A stretch of 64,000 bases of DNA from Micromonospora tarapacensis. GTDB taxonomy: Bacteria; Actinomycetota; Actinomycetes; Mycobacteriales; Micromonosporaceae. The translations under genes were made by a program, and so were the position numbers. Positions 46,301 to 54,378 of this stretch are shown piece after piece. The notes beneath the pieces are model-generated. The model was not told the DNA's origin. It worked only from the letters and a program-made list of their open reading frames with translations, and ran no database searches. The stretch spans positions 1,475,324-1,539,323 of the forward strand of contig NZ_JAHCDI010000004.1 in assembly GCF_019697375.1 (NCBI RefSeq), written 5' to 3'. The stretch's first letter is position 1; every line of letters begins with the position of its first letter.

Positions 46301-47361
46301 CCGAGGCCGGGGACGTGGACGAGGTGGGCAGCGCACCGACCGGTACGACCGAACGTCAGGTCGCGGAGATCTTCGCCGAGGTGCTGGGGGTGGCACGGGT
46401 CGGCGCGGAGGCGTCCTTCTTCGACCTGGGCGGGCACTCGTTGCAGGCGGCCCATGTGCTGTCCCGGGTCGCCGGCCGGCTCGGCGCGTCGGTGCCGCTG
46501 AAGCAGTTCTACACCACTCCCACGGTCCGCGCGGTGGCCCGGCTCGCCGGCCACGGTCCGGTGGCCGACGCCTCGCCACTGGTCAGCCTCAAGCCGGGCG
46601 GTTCGCGGCCCCGGCTGTACTGCCCGCACGCGGTTTCCGGCTCGCCGTACTGGTACCTGCCGTTGAGCCGGGCGCTGCACCCGGAACAGCCGATGGACGG
46701 CTTCGAGGCGCCGGGTCTGGAGGGGGACGCCGATCCGATCGACGACCTGGTGGTCCTCGCCGGGCGGTACGTCGCCGCGCTGCGGGAACGGCAGCCGCAC
46801 GGGCCGTATCTGCTGGCCGGCTGGTCGATGGGCGGTTTCCTCTGTTTCGAGATGGCCCGGCAGCTCGCCGCGGCGGGCGCGGCACCGGACCTCGTCGTGA
46901 TGATCGATTCCAACGAGCCCGGCCCGCTGCCGCTGCCGGGTGAGCGGCAGGTGATGGAGACCTTCGTGGCCGACCTGGCCGGGCTCTCGGGTTCCCCGGC
47001 GCCCGTCCTGGGCGCCGAGGTGGTGGGCGCGCCGGACCCGATCGGGGCGCTCACGGCCTTCCTGGTCCGGCACGGCCTGATCCCGCCGGACGTGCGGACC
47101 GACTTCGTCGCCCACCGGTACGCGGTGTTCCGCGCGAACATGCGGGCGATCTACGGCTACCAGCCGGCCCGGTACCCGGGCCGGACGGTGCTGGTGCAGG
47201 CGGAGCGGGAGGCCAGTCGTGCGGCCTGGCGCCGGTGGGCGCCGGAGCTGGAGACGCTCACGCTGCCCGGCGACCACTACTCGATGTGGTCCCCGGCGAA
47301 CCTGCCCGCGCTGGCCTCGCTCATCGACACCCAGGTCGACCGGGTTCTCGGCGTCGGCTGA
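43312..47361 (+). CDS. NRPS 3: C-A-PCP-TE, termination module
   Basis: 1349 residues in one frame. The N-terminal helix (LDERRRLLLQRLREQ) is a docking-type start; GAGAGGAG precedes ATG 43312. The C domain (about 43430-44760) has VHHIVVDG; the A domain (44830-46300) has LHTSGTTGDPKG, VFDLAAGEVL and LYGPTEATVG; the PCP (46340-46550) has FFDLGGHSLQA; the thioesterase (46600-47340) has nucleophile GWSMGG and His in GDHYSMW. Pocket code by eye is DLGFLGLVGK, close to that of module 3. The active Ser argues for ordinary hydrolysis or cyclisation rather than the Cys-TE chemistry of known monobactam/nocardicin enzymes. Confidence 0.92.
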   Translation: MSDETFDGRVAQLDERRRLLLQRLREQRRQQPATIGARPAGDERVPLSRAQEQLWFLAQLAPAEPTYNLVQASYLAGELDSGALRRALDEVVRRHEALRTVVETADGEAYQRVLPPGPVTLATGDVSHLPPGERRAATLALLQEKEVHRPFDLAAGPLFRARLVRLGPTEHALALAVHHIVVDGWSMGLVIRELGAAYDAYRRGGRPELPPPPLQYPDFARWQRRHPAPADLEVHLRYWADRLADLPTLELPTDRPRPATASFTGAMLDHPLDPQLHAGVQALAKEAGASPFMVLVAAFGALLARYTGADDLAVGTTFGGRSRPELEGVVGFFANMGVLRLDASGDPSFATLVDRARDTCLGAWEHQDAPFERVVQRLAPPRDPSRNPLFQVAVQLLDGSTWGGPALPGTDSDPVDLRLDRSRFDMMVSLIDHGDRYSVLTEYSTDLFEARRVRTMLDHLARLLDAGLADPGTRLSRLPLLDPAERERVLAVGAGERREVAAATVLQLVRAQAERTPDLVAVRHGDDELTYRELLDRAVRRAAGLRAAGLRPGDRVPVLLDRGVDEVLSPLAIWHAGGVYVPLDTAAPPNRLRRILTNCAARLLLTRVEHAAGVPDGPWRTLLLDSGDLDSGDLAPDVTAGADGPGPDDLAYVLHTSGTTGDPKGVQLPHRGFVTYLDWMRDLWRCGPGDRVLHGCAPVFDLAAGEVLAALTSGATVVVIGKDRLLSPDGLAGVLEQERITHLFLTPTTLGLAEGDTDRFGALREVLVGGEVCPADLVARWARPGRRRFVNLYGPTEATVGCLAHDCTDWSASTPPPIGRSMPNRRTYVVDRWDNPVPPGVPGEILVGGAALSTGYLNDVGLTARRFTGDPFVPDGRVYRTGDRGHWDADGRLHFDGRLDGQVKLRGLRVELDEIEATLSRHPAVTRAAVTVVRDGNGVQRLVGYVVDAAVPADDVALRTHLAAELPAHLVPGHLVRLPALPLTTSGKVNRRMLPAPEAGDVDEVGSAPTGTTERQVAEIFAEVLGVARVGAEASFFDLGGHSLQAAHVLSRVAGRLGASVPLKQFYTTPTVRAVARLAGHGPVADASPLVSLKPGGSRPRLYCPHAVSGSPYWYLPLSRALHPEQPMDGFEAPGLEGDADPIDDLVVLAGRYVAALRERQPHGPYLLAGWSMGGFLCFEMARQLAAAGAAPDLVVMIDSNEPGPLPLPGERQVMETFVADLAGLSGSPAPVLGAEVVGAPDPIGALTAFLVRHGLIPPDVRTDFVAHRYAVFRANMRAIYGYQPARYPGRTVLVQAEREASRAAWRRWAPELETLTLPGDHYSMWSPANLPALASLIDTQVDRVLGVG

Positions 47362-47388
47362 CCCCGGTCACCCCTGATCGGCTGGGTT

Positions 47389-47421
47389 CCGGTGACTCCC
47401 GCTCCGACGCGGGGTCACCGG
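47389..47421. terminator. Hairpin after the NRPS operon
   Basis: CCGGTGAC at 47389-47396 pairs with GTCACCGG at 47414-47421, extended inward by a wobble and two more pairs. It lies between the convergent NRPS 3 and MFS genes in the 164-base gap 47362-47525, which holds nothing else I can identify. Confidence 0.5.
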
Positions 47422-47525
47422 GATCCAGCCGGTCGAGGAAGTCCCGGCGCGAGCGTGACGTGGGGACACGGACGCTGTCGACCTGATGGCGTGGACGGAT
47501 CGGGCGGGGCCGGGGACGACGCCGG

Positions 47526-49034
47526 TCACCTCGCGGTGGGCTGCGCTCCGCTCGGTGCGGGTGCCTCGTCGACCGGGTCCGGCGCGGTCTCCTCGGCCGC
47601 GCCGGTGACCTCGGCAACCGCCTCGGCCTGCACGCGGGTGGACAGCCGCCAGGTCCGGTAGGCCAGCAGGAAGCCCAGCATCAGCAGCCCGGCGTCGATC
47701 CAGAGACTGCGGCTGAGCCCCAGAGCCGAGCGGCTCGGGTCGTTCTCGGCGGTGGCCAGGTAGACGCCGCCCACGACGACCACGCTGATCACGCTGGCCA
47801 GCAGGGTCCCGGTGGAGACCAGGGCCGACAGTGCGGCGGCGTAGCGTGGGCCGACCGTCGCGGCCGTCTGCTCCACCAGCGTGCTGAAGCCGGCCGCCAT
47901 CCCCGCGCCGGCGAGCAGCAGCAGTGCCGACACCACCGGGATGGGCCAGCCGCCGGCGACGACGATCGCCAGGGCTGCCAGGGCCAGGGCGAAGACGAGC
48001 AGGCCGGCCACGGGCAGCGGCCGGTGCAGTCGCTTCGGCAGGCGCGTCCAGGTGAGGCTGACCGCCGCGAAGCCCACCGGGTACGGGATGAACATCAGCC
48101 CTGCCTGCAGCGGTGTGTAGCCCAACCCGTTCTGCACGTGCAGGGTGAGCGGGAACAGCACCCCGGCGAAGGCGAAGTTGAGGATGCAGCACGCCAGCAG
48201 CCCGGACTTCACCCCCCTCGGGCGCAGCGCGTCGATCTCCAGCACGGGCTGCCCGCCGCGGGCGCCCAGCCGCAGTTCGTAGCGGACGAACAGGACGAGC
48301 CCGACGGTGCCGGCGGCGATGCTCGCCGGCGCCCAGGCCGGCCACCCCTGCTCGCGTCCGAAGACCAGCGGCGCGACCACGGCACCCATCGACGTGGCGA
48401 GCAGCGCGATGCCCGCGAAATCGGGCCGGAACCGCCCGGTGGGGGTGTGCGCCGGCAGGTAGCGCGGTGCCGCCGCCAGCAGCGCCAGGCCGATCGGCAC
48501 GTTGACCAGGAAGGCGGCGCGCCAGCCGCTGCCCAGCACGTCGGCGCTGACGATCACCCCACCGGCGATCTGGCCGGCGGCCACCCCGAGGGCGAGGACC
48601 ATGGAGTAGAGCCCGATGGCGCGGGCCCGGGCCGACCCGCTGAAGACGATCTGGATGACCGAGAGGACCTGCGGGACCATCATGGCCCCGAAGGCACCCT
48701 GCAACAGGCGGGCGGCGACGAGGGTGCCCGCCGTGGGCGCAATGCCGCAGAGCAGCGAACTGGCGGTGAAGCCGGTGAGGCCGATCATGAACAACCGCCG
48801 GTGGCCGACGTCGCCGCCGAGGCGGGCGCCGGTGACGACGAGGACCGCGAACATGAGTGTGTATCCGGACAGGATGAGTTGCAGCACGGCGCCGGAGGTT
48901 TGTAGGTCGTCCTTGATGGTCTTGGTGGCCACCGCGACGATGGAGTTGTCCATCGTCGCCATGATCTGCGCCACCAGGAGAATGAGCAGCACCAACCGGG
49001 CGCCACGCGGTCGAGATTCGTCCTCAGTGGACAT
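47526..49034 (-). CDS. MFS drug-exporter family transporter (14-TM, DHA2-like)
   Basis: 502 residues with about 14 membrane helices. The first helix carries QIMATMDNSIVAVATKTI, where the DNSIV motif is typical of drug:proton antiporters. GDVGHRRLF follows helix 2, and a motif-C-like GQIAGGVIV lies in helix 5. The ATG at 49034 has GAGGAG upstream. The C-terminal 40 residues are acidic and soluble. It is adjacent to the synthetases and followed by a second transporter and a MarR regulator, so it is the best candidate exporter or self-resistance pump for the peptide. Confidence 0.85.
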   Translation of the reverse strand: MSTEDESRPRGARLVLLILLVAQIMATMDNSIVAVATKTIKDDLQTSGAVLQLILSGYTLMFAVLVVTGARLGGDVGHRRLFMIGLTGFTASSLLCGIAPTAGTLVAARLLQGAFGAMMVPQVLSVIQIVFSGSARARAIGLYSMVLALGVAAGQIAGGVIVSADVLGSGWRAAFLVNVPIGLALLAAAPRYLPAHTPTGRFRPDFAGIALLATSMGAVVAPLVFGREQGWPAWAPASIAAGTVGLVLFVRYELRLGARGGQPVLEIDALRPRGVKSGLLACCILNFAFAGVLFPLTLHVQNGLGYTPLQAGLMFIPYPVGFAAVSLTWTRLPKRLHRPLPVAGLLVFALALAALAIVVAGGWPIPVVSALLLLAGAGMAAGFSTLVEQTAATVGPRYAAALSALVSTGTLLASVISVVVVGGVYLATAENDPSRSALGLSRSLWIDAGLLMLGFLLAYRTWRLSTRVQAEAVAEVTGAAEETAPDPVDEAPAPSGAQPTAR

Positions 49035-49110
49035 CAATGCTCCTCGTCGGATGGGATGGCGGGGTTCGCCGGCCGAGGTAGAGATTTCCGTGCCGACAGT
49101 GGTTACGCAA

Positions 49111-50901
49111 CTACGTGGCGGTGGGTGTCGCGCCGGCTGTCCGCGCCTCCTCCGCCGCGCCGTCGCTCGGCACGGCGGCGAGCCGGGCGGTCGCCGCGCC
49201 CACGGCCGGGCCCGCCACCGGCGGCGCGGCCGGCCCGGCGGGCTCGGTGGGCGGTGGGTCGTCCGCCCGGTCGACGTCGGCCGCCGGCGGCGCCAGCGGT
49301 CCGACGGACGCGCCCAACTCCGGCCCGAACGCCAGCAACAGCCCGGCCGCGACCAGACACAGCACCCCCAGCGCGATGGCGGGGACGGCCAGCCCGCCGC
49401 CGAGGGAGAGGATCAACAGCATGGCGGACGGCCCGAGGATGCCGCCGACCTTGGTCGCCGCCCCGGCGAAACCGGAGCCGGTGGCCCTCGTCGCGGTCGG
49501 GTAGATCTCCGCGCTGTACGGCAGCAGCATCGCGTTGACCGCCGACAGCGCGAGCACCAGCAGCCCGATGGAGGCCAGCAGCAGCGTCTGCCCGGCGTCG
49601 CCGACGCTCCAGACGGCGACACCGCCCAGCCCGACGCCGGTGACCAGGATGAACAGCGCCAACGCACGGCGACCGCTCCAGCCCGCGTAGAGCAGCACGA
49701 CGAGTGCCAGCGCGGGAGTGGAGTAGAGCGCCGAGTCGGCCAGCAGCCCGCTGGCGACCCCGCCGGCCAGGCCCGCCTCGCGCAACTGGGCGGGCAACAT
49801 GACCAGGAAGCCGAAGTTCACCAACCCCCAGACGATGCCGACCACACCGATCACGGAGGTCACGACGGGGTACCTGCGCAGCAGGGTGGCCATGCCGGGG
49901 CGGGTGGCGCCGGGGTCGACGGCGGCCGGCGGGGTGGCGCCGAGGTGCGAGCCGTACCGGCGCAGCACCGCCTCGGCCTCGGCGCGCCGGCCGGCGCGCA
50001 GCAGGTAGAGCGGGGACTCCGGGATCAGCGGCGCCAGCACGAGCAACAGCAATCCGGAGGGCAGCCCGATCAGCCAGAGCGAACGCCAGGTCAGCGCCGG
50101 CTCAAGGTAGTGTGCGGCCTCGCTGGCCGCCAGATAGCCGCCCAGGCCGCCGATGCTGCCGACGGTGACCGCCACCCAGCCCCGATGCCGGCGCGGGGTC
50201 AGCTCGGCGAGCAGCGTGAACACCAGCGGCAGCAGGCCACCGGCGGAGGTGCCCATCGCGAAGCACATGACCAGGTTCCACTCGAAGCTGGGCATCGCAC
50301 CGCACGCCGAGGTCGCGATGAACAGCAGGGTGGCCAGCAGCAGGGCGGTACGCCGGCCGTACCGGTCGCCGAGCAGGCCCCAGAGGACCGAGCCGACGGC
50401 GGTGCCGGTGAGCGCGACCAGTGGCAGGATCGAGACCGCCTCGAGCGACATGTGGTACTCGTCGCTCATGCCGGGCATGACGAAGCCGAGGGTGAGCGGC
50501 TTCATGATGTCGACCACCAGGGCGATGGTCAGCACCGCGCAGGTGACGGCGTAGGCCGGACGCAGCCGTCCGTGCTCGATGGACTCCACGGTGACGCTCT
50601 CGGCGTCCGGTCGCTGCACCCCCCCGAACAGCGCCCGCCCGGCCACCACCATGCCGACAAGGAGCAGCGCCATGCCGAGCAGCATGGTGGGCGTCCACAT
50701 CTCCATCGGCTCGCCCGCCGGCATGCCATCCATTCCCGGCATGCCGGCCGCCCCGGTCTCCGCACGGCCGTGGTCGATCATCATCTTGACGTCGGGCAGT
50801 TGGGTCAGGACGCCGGCCGTCACCAGCGCCACGCCGAGCAGGAATCCGAGCTGTCCGCGTCGCTTCGTGGGTGCGCCGTCAGTCGTGCGGATCACGGGCA
50901 T
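49111..50901 (-). CDS. MFS transporter (sugar-porter-like) with an extra N-terminal Met-rich hairpin
   Basis: 596 residues. The MFS core (about 110-545) shows GDRYGRR between helices 2 and 3, a long PESPLYLLRAGRRAEAEAVL in the central loop, and YSAEIYPTATRATG, as in the metabolite:H+ symporter branch. Before it are two additional hydrophobic segments (about 18-35 and 70-90) separated by a loop rich in Met, Gly and His (MPGMDGMPAGEPMEM), unusual for the family. The C-terminal 50 residues are Ala/Pro-rich. ATG 50901 has GGAGG 13 bases before it. Confidence 0.8.
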   Translation of the reverse strand: MPVIRTTDGAPTKRRGQLGFLLGVALVTAGVLTQLPDVKMMIDHGRAETGAAGMPGMDGMPAGEPMEMWTPTMLLGMALLLVGMVVAGRALFGGVQRPDAESVTVESIEHGRLRPAYAVTCAVLTIALVVDIMKPLTLGFVMPGMSDEYHMSLEAVSILPLVALTGTAVGSVLWGLLGDRYGRRTALLLATLLFIATSACGAMPSFEWNLVMCFAMGTSAGGLLPLVFTLLAELTPRRHRGWVAVTVGSIGGLGGYLAASEAAHYLEPALTWRSLWLIGLPSGLLLLVLAPLIPESPLYLLRAGRRAEAEAVLRRYGSHLGATPPAAVDPGATRPGMATLLRRYPVVTSVIGVVGIVWGLVNFGFLVMLPAQLREAGLAGGVASGLLADSALYSTPALALVVLLYAGWSGRRALALFILVTGVGLGGVAVWSVGDAGQTLLLASIGLLVLALSAVNAMLLPYSAEIYPTATRATGSGFAGAATKVGGILGPSAMLLILSLGGGLAVPAIALGVLCLVAAGLLLAFGPELGASVGPLAPPAADVDRADDPPPTEPAGPAAPPVAGPAVGAATARLAAVPSDGAAEEARTAGATPTAT

Positions 50902-51682
50902 GGAGAGCCGACCTCCGAGCTGTCACGAGGGGAAGAGTGAACGTCGGTCAATTGGCGACGAGCGAAATCTACCGAGCACTTTCCTCGGTGACAACCATCG
51001 ATTTTACGGCGCATTTCGACGGGTGCTTCTGGATTGCCGCCTCCCGCGCCGCCTCACCCTGTTTCGGGCCGATTTGGCGGCCTCTGTTCGATCGGTCGAG
51101 CGGCTTCGTTGCAGACCTACATAGATCGATGCTAGGCTCACCCGAGTGCCCAGGATGACCCGGCGGGCGCACTTCCCACGTGCCGCAGGCACCGAACCTT
51201 CCCAGCTCAGATCGTTCCTCGCTGCCGGTCTCGGCGCGGCAGCCCCGGCGGTGATCGCCTGTCGGCTCGACCCGTTGCAGCGCCCCGTACGGGCTCGGAA
51301 TGAAGCGTCGCGTCGCCGTTTCGACTATTCTCCCAGCGTCATTTGATTGTGCGCTCCCGTCAATCTTCGCGTAACATTCACCTGGCCTGCATAAATGGTG
51401 AGCAGGGGCATGGCAACCACTCGACGGTCCAGCGTCGTGGACGCCGACTCGTGGAGTTGCGGGGTGAACTGCACCGATTCCTGGAAATCGTGCCGAGATT
51501 GTCCCGTAGGCGATCGTTCGGTGATCCGGGGCCCGCCGGCGAGAACGGACGCCACCGCCACCGCCGGTGGCCGTCGACGGCTCCTCCCGGGCCGCCGCCC
51601 CGAGGCAACATCCATCACCGTCGGTATCGAAAGGATTGCCGAAGGGGCCGGGGTGAACCGGCCCCATCCCTGTTGTGCCAGC
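50902..51682. other. 781-base intergenic region between the MFS and MarR genes
   Basis: No gene is supported. Short frames here lack ribosome sites and family resemblance. The part 50940-51010 and the part 51320-51400 are AT-richer than the surroundings and are the likely promoter zones for the divergent transporter and regulator genes. A small hairpin (CCGAG/CTCGG near 50971-50987) is present. An unannotated RNA or a long 5' leader for marR is possible but nothing in the sequence proves it. Confidence 0.5.
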
Positions 51683-52210
51683 ATGGAGGACATGCCCATC
51701 CAGCCCGCCCGACTGGCGATCACGGAAAGTGACAACTTCGAGTCGGCTGACGAGTTCGTCGGCGCGCTCGTCTCGCTGAGCCGGGTGATGGTGGCCGTCG
51801 CCACGCGGACACTGGCGCGCATCGACGCCGACGTGACGCTGCAGCAGTTCCGCACGCTCGTGGTGCTCGTGCCGGGGCCGCAGCGGGTGGTCGATCTGGC
51901 GAACCTGCTCGGTGTGCAGTCGTCCACCGCCACCCGGATGTGCGACCGGTTGGTCCGGAAGGGACTGGTGGCGCGCCACGAACGGCTGGCCGACCGGCGG
52001 GCCGCCTGGGTCGGGCTGACCGTCGCCGGCAAGGAACTGGTCGGGCTGGGGATGCGGGCCCGGCAGCAGGAACTGGAGCGGATGCTCGCCGACCTGCGCT
52101 TCGGTGATGCCGGGCAGGCCACCGCCGCGCTGGGCGCGGTGCTGCGCGCCGCCGGCGAACTCACCGACGACGCCTGGTGGCGGCAGTGGGCGGACTCGGT
52201 GGCCGACTGA
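51683..52210 (+). CDS. MarR-family transcriptional regulator
   Basis: 175 residues with the MarR winged helix: a recognition-helix segment QSSTATRMCDRLVRKGLV near residue 80 and the wing ERLADRRAAWVGLTVAGKEL. Such dimers usually repress a divergent or downstream exporter and are released by a small ligand. The start is uncertain: ATG 51683 has no ribosome site, and ATG 51692 has GGAGG too close; leaderless translation is possible. It lies between the MFS genes (minus) and the ABC exporter pair (plus), so either may be its target. Confidence 0.8.
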   Translation: MEDMPIQPARLAITESDNFESADEFVGALVSLSRVMVAVATRTLARIDADVTLQQFRTLVVLVPGPQRVVDLANLLGVQSSTATRMCDRLVRKGLVARHERLADRRAAWVGLTVAGKELVGLGMRARQQELERMLADLRFGDAGQATAALGAVLRAAGELTDDAWWRQWADSVAD

Positions 52211-52321
52211 CGACGGTCAGGCCAGCCGGTGGTCGAGCCCGTCGAGGTCCGCGACGAACCACACCTGGGTGCCCCGGTTGGACTCGGTCACCAGATCCCG
52301 CAGAAAGCGACGTCGGAAGGT

Positions 52322-52450
52322 CTGGCCGGCGCGGTCACCGAACTCAAGCGGCGGCCCGGCCGGGGAGTTGCAGGTGCGCGGCAGCGGCCGGCTCGCCGCG
52401 TCGCTGATGCGCGAGGGGCTGATCGACGCGTACCACCTGTTGGTCTTGGT
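52322..52450 (+). pseudogene. Remnant of a RibD-like dihydrofolate reductase family gene
   Basis: The plus strand encodes VTELKRRPGR and, one frame over, ELQVRGSGRLAASLMREGL followed by IDAYHLLVLV. Together these match the C-terminal half of small RibD/YyaP-type reductases (usual pattern LKRxPGRELQVHGSG). The shift is one extra G in the GGGG run 52361-52364. The N-terminal half is missing because the MarR gene ends only 110 bases upstream, and the end is also degenerate. So it is a truncated remnant, apart from any sequencing error. The rest of 52211-52575 holds no other feature. Confidence 0.55.
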
Positions 52451-52575
52451 CACCGCCGGCCGTCGCGCCGCCCGGTGGGCGACACGTTCCTGGATGGACC
52501 TTCTCCGCACCTTCGACAACGACTACCATTACGTCTTCGTGCCGGTCCCGCGCGGACCGACCGGCCGCCGACGAG

Positions 52576-54378
52576 ATGGGGTGGACGATGGCCGCCGAGA
52601 CCGAACCCGACGCCGGTGGTCGGGGGCTGCTCCGGTCGCTGCTGCACTCGGAACGGCACCGGCTCGCCACCGCCGTGCTGCTCGCCGTCGCGGCGGTGGC
52701 GTGTCAGCTCGTGCCGTACCTGATGGCCTACCGGGTCGCCGTCGAGCTGGTCACCGAGGCGGCCCCCGACGGCAACGCCCTGATCCGGTACGCCGTCATC
52801 GCGCTGGTCGCCATCGCGGCCGGCACCGCGCTGATGGGCGGCGCCCTGGCCATCAGCCACGTCTGCGCGTACCGACTGCTGCACCGGCTGCGCCAGCGCA
52901 TCGCCGAACGGCTCGGGGTGCTGCCGCTCGGCGAGGTGACCCGGCGCGGCAGCGGTGGGATCGGCAAGCTCGCCATGGAGGACGTCGAGCGGATCGAGGT
53001 CTTCGTCGCGCACATGCTGCCGGACGCGGTCGCCGCGCTGACCGTGGTCGCCGCCACCACGGTCTGGCTGTTCGTCATCGACTGGCGGCTGGCGCTGGCC
53101 GCGGTGGCGGTCGTCCCGCTGGCGATGCTCGCGATGCGGCGGGCCACCCGTGGATCGGGCGCCTGGGTGGCCCAGTGGCACGGCGCGGGCATGGCCATGA
53201 ACCAGGCCGTCACCGAGTTCCTGCACGGCATCAAGGCCGTCAAGGTGTTCAACCGGCAGAGCGACACGGTGGCCCGGGCGACCGACGCGGTACGCCGGTA
53301 CGTCGACGCGGAGACCCGCTGGGGAAAGGCCTTCCTGCCGGGCGGTGCGGCGTACTTCACGGTGATGGCGGCCAACGTGGTGGTCGTCGTGCCGGTGGGG
53401 CTCTGGCTCTACCGCGCCGGCGCCGTCGACCTGCCCACGCTGCTGCTGTTCCTGCTGCTGTCCCTCGGCTACACCGCGCCGCTGACCAAACTCACCGGCT
53501 ACGGCTCGCAGCTGCGTCAGGTGCGGTTCGGCACCGACGAGATCGCCAGATTGCTGGACACCCCGGCACTGCCGGACACCGGCCGCCGGCTGCCGCTGGG
53601 CCCGGCCACGGTCGAGCTGACCGGAGTCTCGTTCGGCTATCACCCCGACCGGCAGGTTCTGAACGGGGTGGACATCCACGCCGAGGCGGGCCGGGTCACC
53701 GCGATCGTCGGGCCGAGCGGCTCGGGCAAGACCACCGTGGCGCGCCTGGTGTCCCGGTTCTTCGACGTCTCCGCCGGTAGCGTGCGCGTGGGCGGCGTCG
53801 ACGTCCGGGAGATGGCGGTCGACCAGCTGATGGACACCGTCGCGGTGGTGTTTCAGGATCCCTTCCTCTTCCACGACACCGTCCGGGCCAACCTCACCCT
53901 GGGCCGGCCCGACCTGGCCGACGAGGCGGTGCACCGCGCGGCCCGCGCGGCCCGCTGCCACGACTTCATCCTCGCCCTGCCGCAGGGGTACGACACCGTG
54001 GTCGGCGAGCGGGGCGCGACGCTGTCCGGTGGCGAACGCCAACGCATCTCCATCGCCCGCGCGCTGCTCAAGGACGCACCCGTGGTGGTGCTCGACGAGG
54101 CCACCGCGTCCACCGATCCGGAGAACGAGGTGTGGATCCAGGAGGCGGTGGCGAACCTCGCCGCCGGGCGCACCCTGCTGGTCATCGCCCACCGGCTCAC
54201 CACCGTGCGGGACGCCGACCAGATCGTGGTGATGACCGACGGCCGGGTGACCGAGAGCGGGCGCCACGACGAGTTGCTGGGCGCCGGCGGCACGTACGCC
54301 GGGCTCTGGGCCGATGCCACCACCAGTGCCCGATGGAGCCTCGGCGTCAGCGGCGAGCGGAGCGGAGCACACGCATGA
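52576..54378 (+). CDS. Exporter-fold ABC transporter half, subunit 1
   Basis: 600 residues: six membrane helices (about 27-310) then an ATPase domain with Walker A GPSGSGKTT, Q-loop VFQDPFLF, signature LSGGERQRISIARALL, Walker B VVVLDEATASTDPEN and switch His AHRL. It pairs with the next gene, which overlaps it by ATGA. The domain style resembles the heterodimeric YbtP/YbtQ and IrtA/IrtB pairs that move siderophores, as well as many peptide exporters. ATG 52576 or ATG 52588 (with GGGGTGG upstream) could be the start. Substrate direction cannot be read from sequence. Confidence 0.85.
   Translation: MGWTMAAETEPDAGGRGLLRSLLHSERHRLATAVLLAVAAVACQLVPYLMAYRVAVELVTEAAPDGNALIRYAVIALVAIAAGTALMGGALAISHVCAYRLLHRLRQRIAERLGVLPLGEVTRRGSGGIGKLAMEDVERIEVFVAHMLPDAVAALTVVAATTVWLFVIDWRLALAAVAVVPLAMLAMRRATRGSGAWVAQWHGAGMAMNQAVTEFLHGIKAVKVFNRQSDTVARATDAVRRYVDAETRWGKAFLPGGAAYFTVMAANVVVVVPVGLWLYRAGAVDLPTLLLFLLLSLGYTAPLTKLTGYGSQLRQVRFGTDEIARLLDTPALPDTGRRLPLGPATVELTGVSFGYHPDRQVLNGVDIHAEAGRVTAIVGPSGSGKTTVARLVSRFFDVSAGSVRVGGVDVREMAVDQLMDTVAVVFQDPFLFHDTVRANLTLGRPDLADEAVHRAARAARCHDFILALPQGYDTVVGERGATLSGGERQRISIARALLKDAPVVVLDEATASTDPENEVWIQEAVANLAAGRTLLVIAHRLTTVRDADQIVVMTDGRVTESGRHDELLGAGGTYAGLWADATTSARWSLGVSGERSGAHA

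Noticed and set aside
46600-47361. Beta-lactam-forming thioesterase, given Dap-like genes and a sulfotransferase
   Set aside because: The nucleophile is Ser in GWSMGG, whereas the known nocardicin and sulfazecin TEs use Cys as far as I recall. The monobactam idea is kept only as a weak option.
17304-47361. MbtH-like protein or epimerase domain in the cluster
   Set aside because: Looked for and not seen; the only small frame (36548-36607) is far too short for MbtH, and no domain lies between the PCPs and the following C domains other than linkers.
48616-50940. A 774-codon plus-strand frame opposite the two MFS genes
   Set aside because: Composition is Gly/Gln/His-rich without a fold; the minus strand has clear membrane helices and MFS motifs.
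51146-51346. A 66-residue plus-strand frame in the long intergenic region
   Set aside because: No ribosome site, no recognisable features, and no coupling to neighbours.
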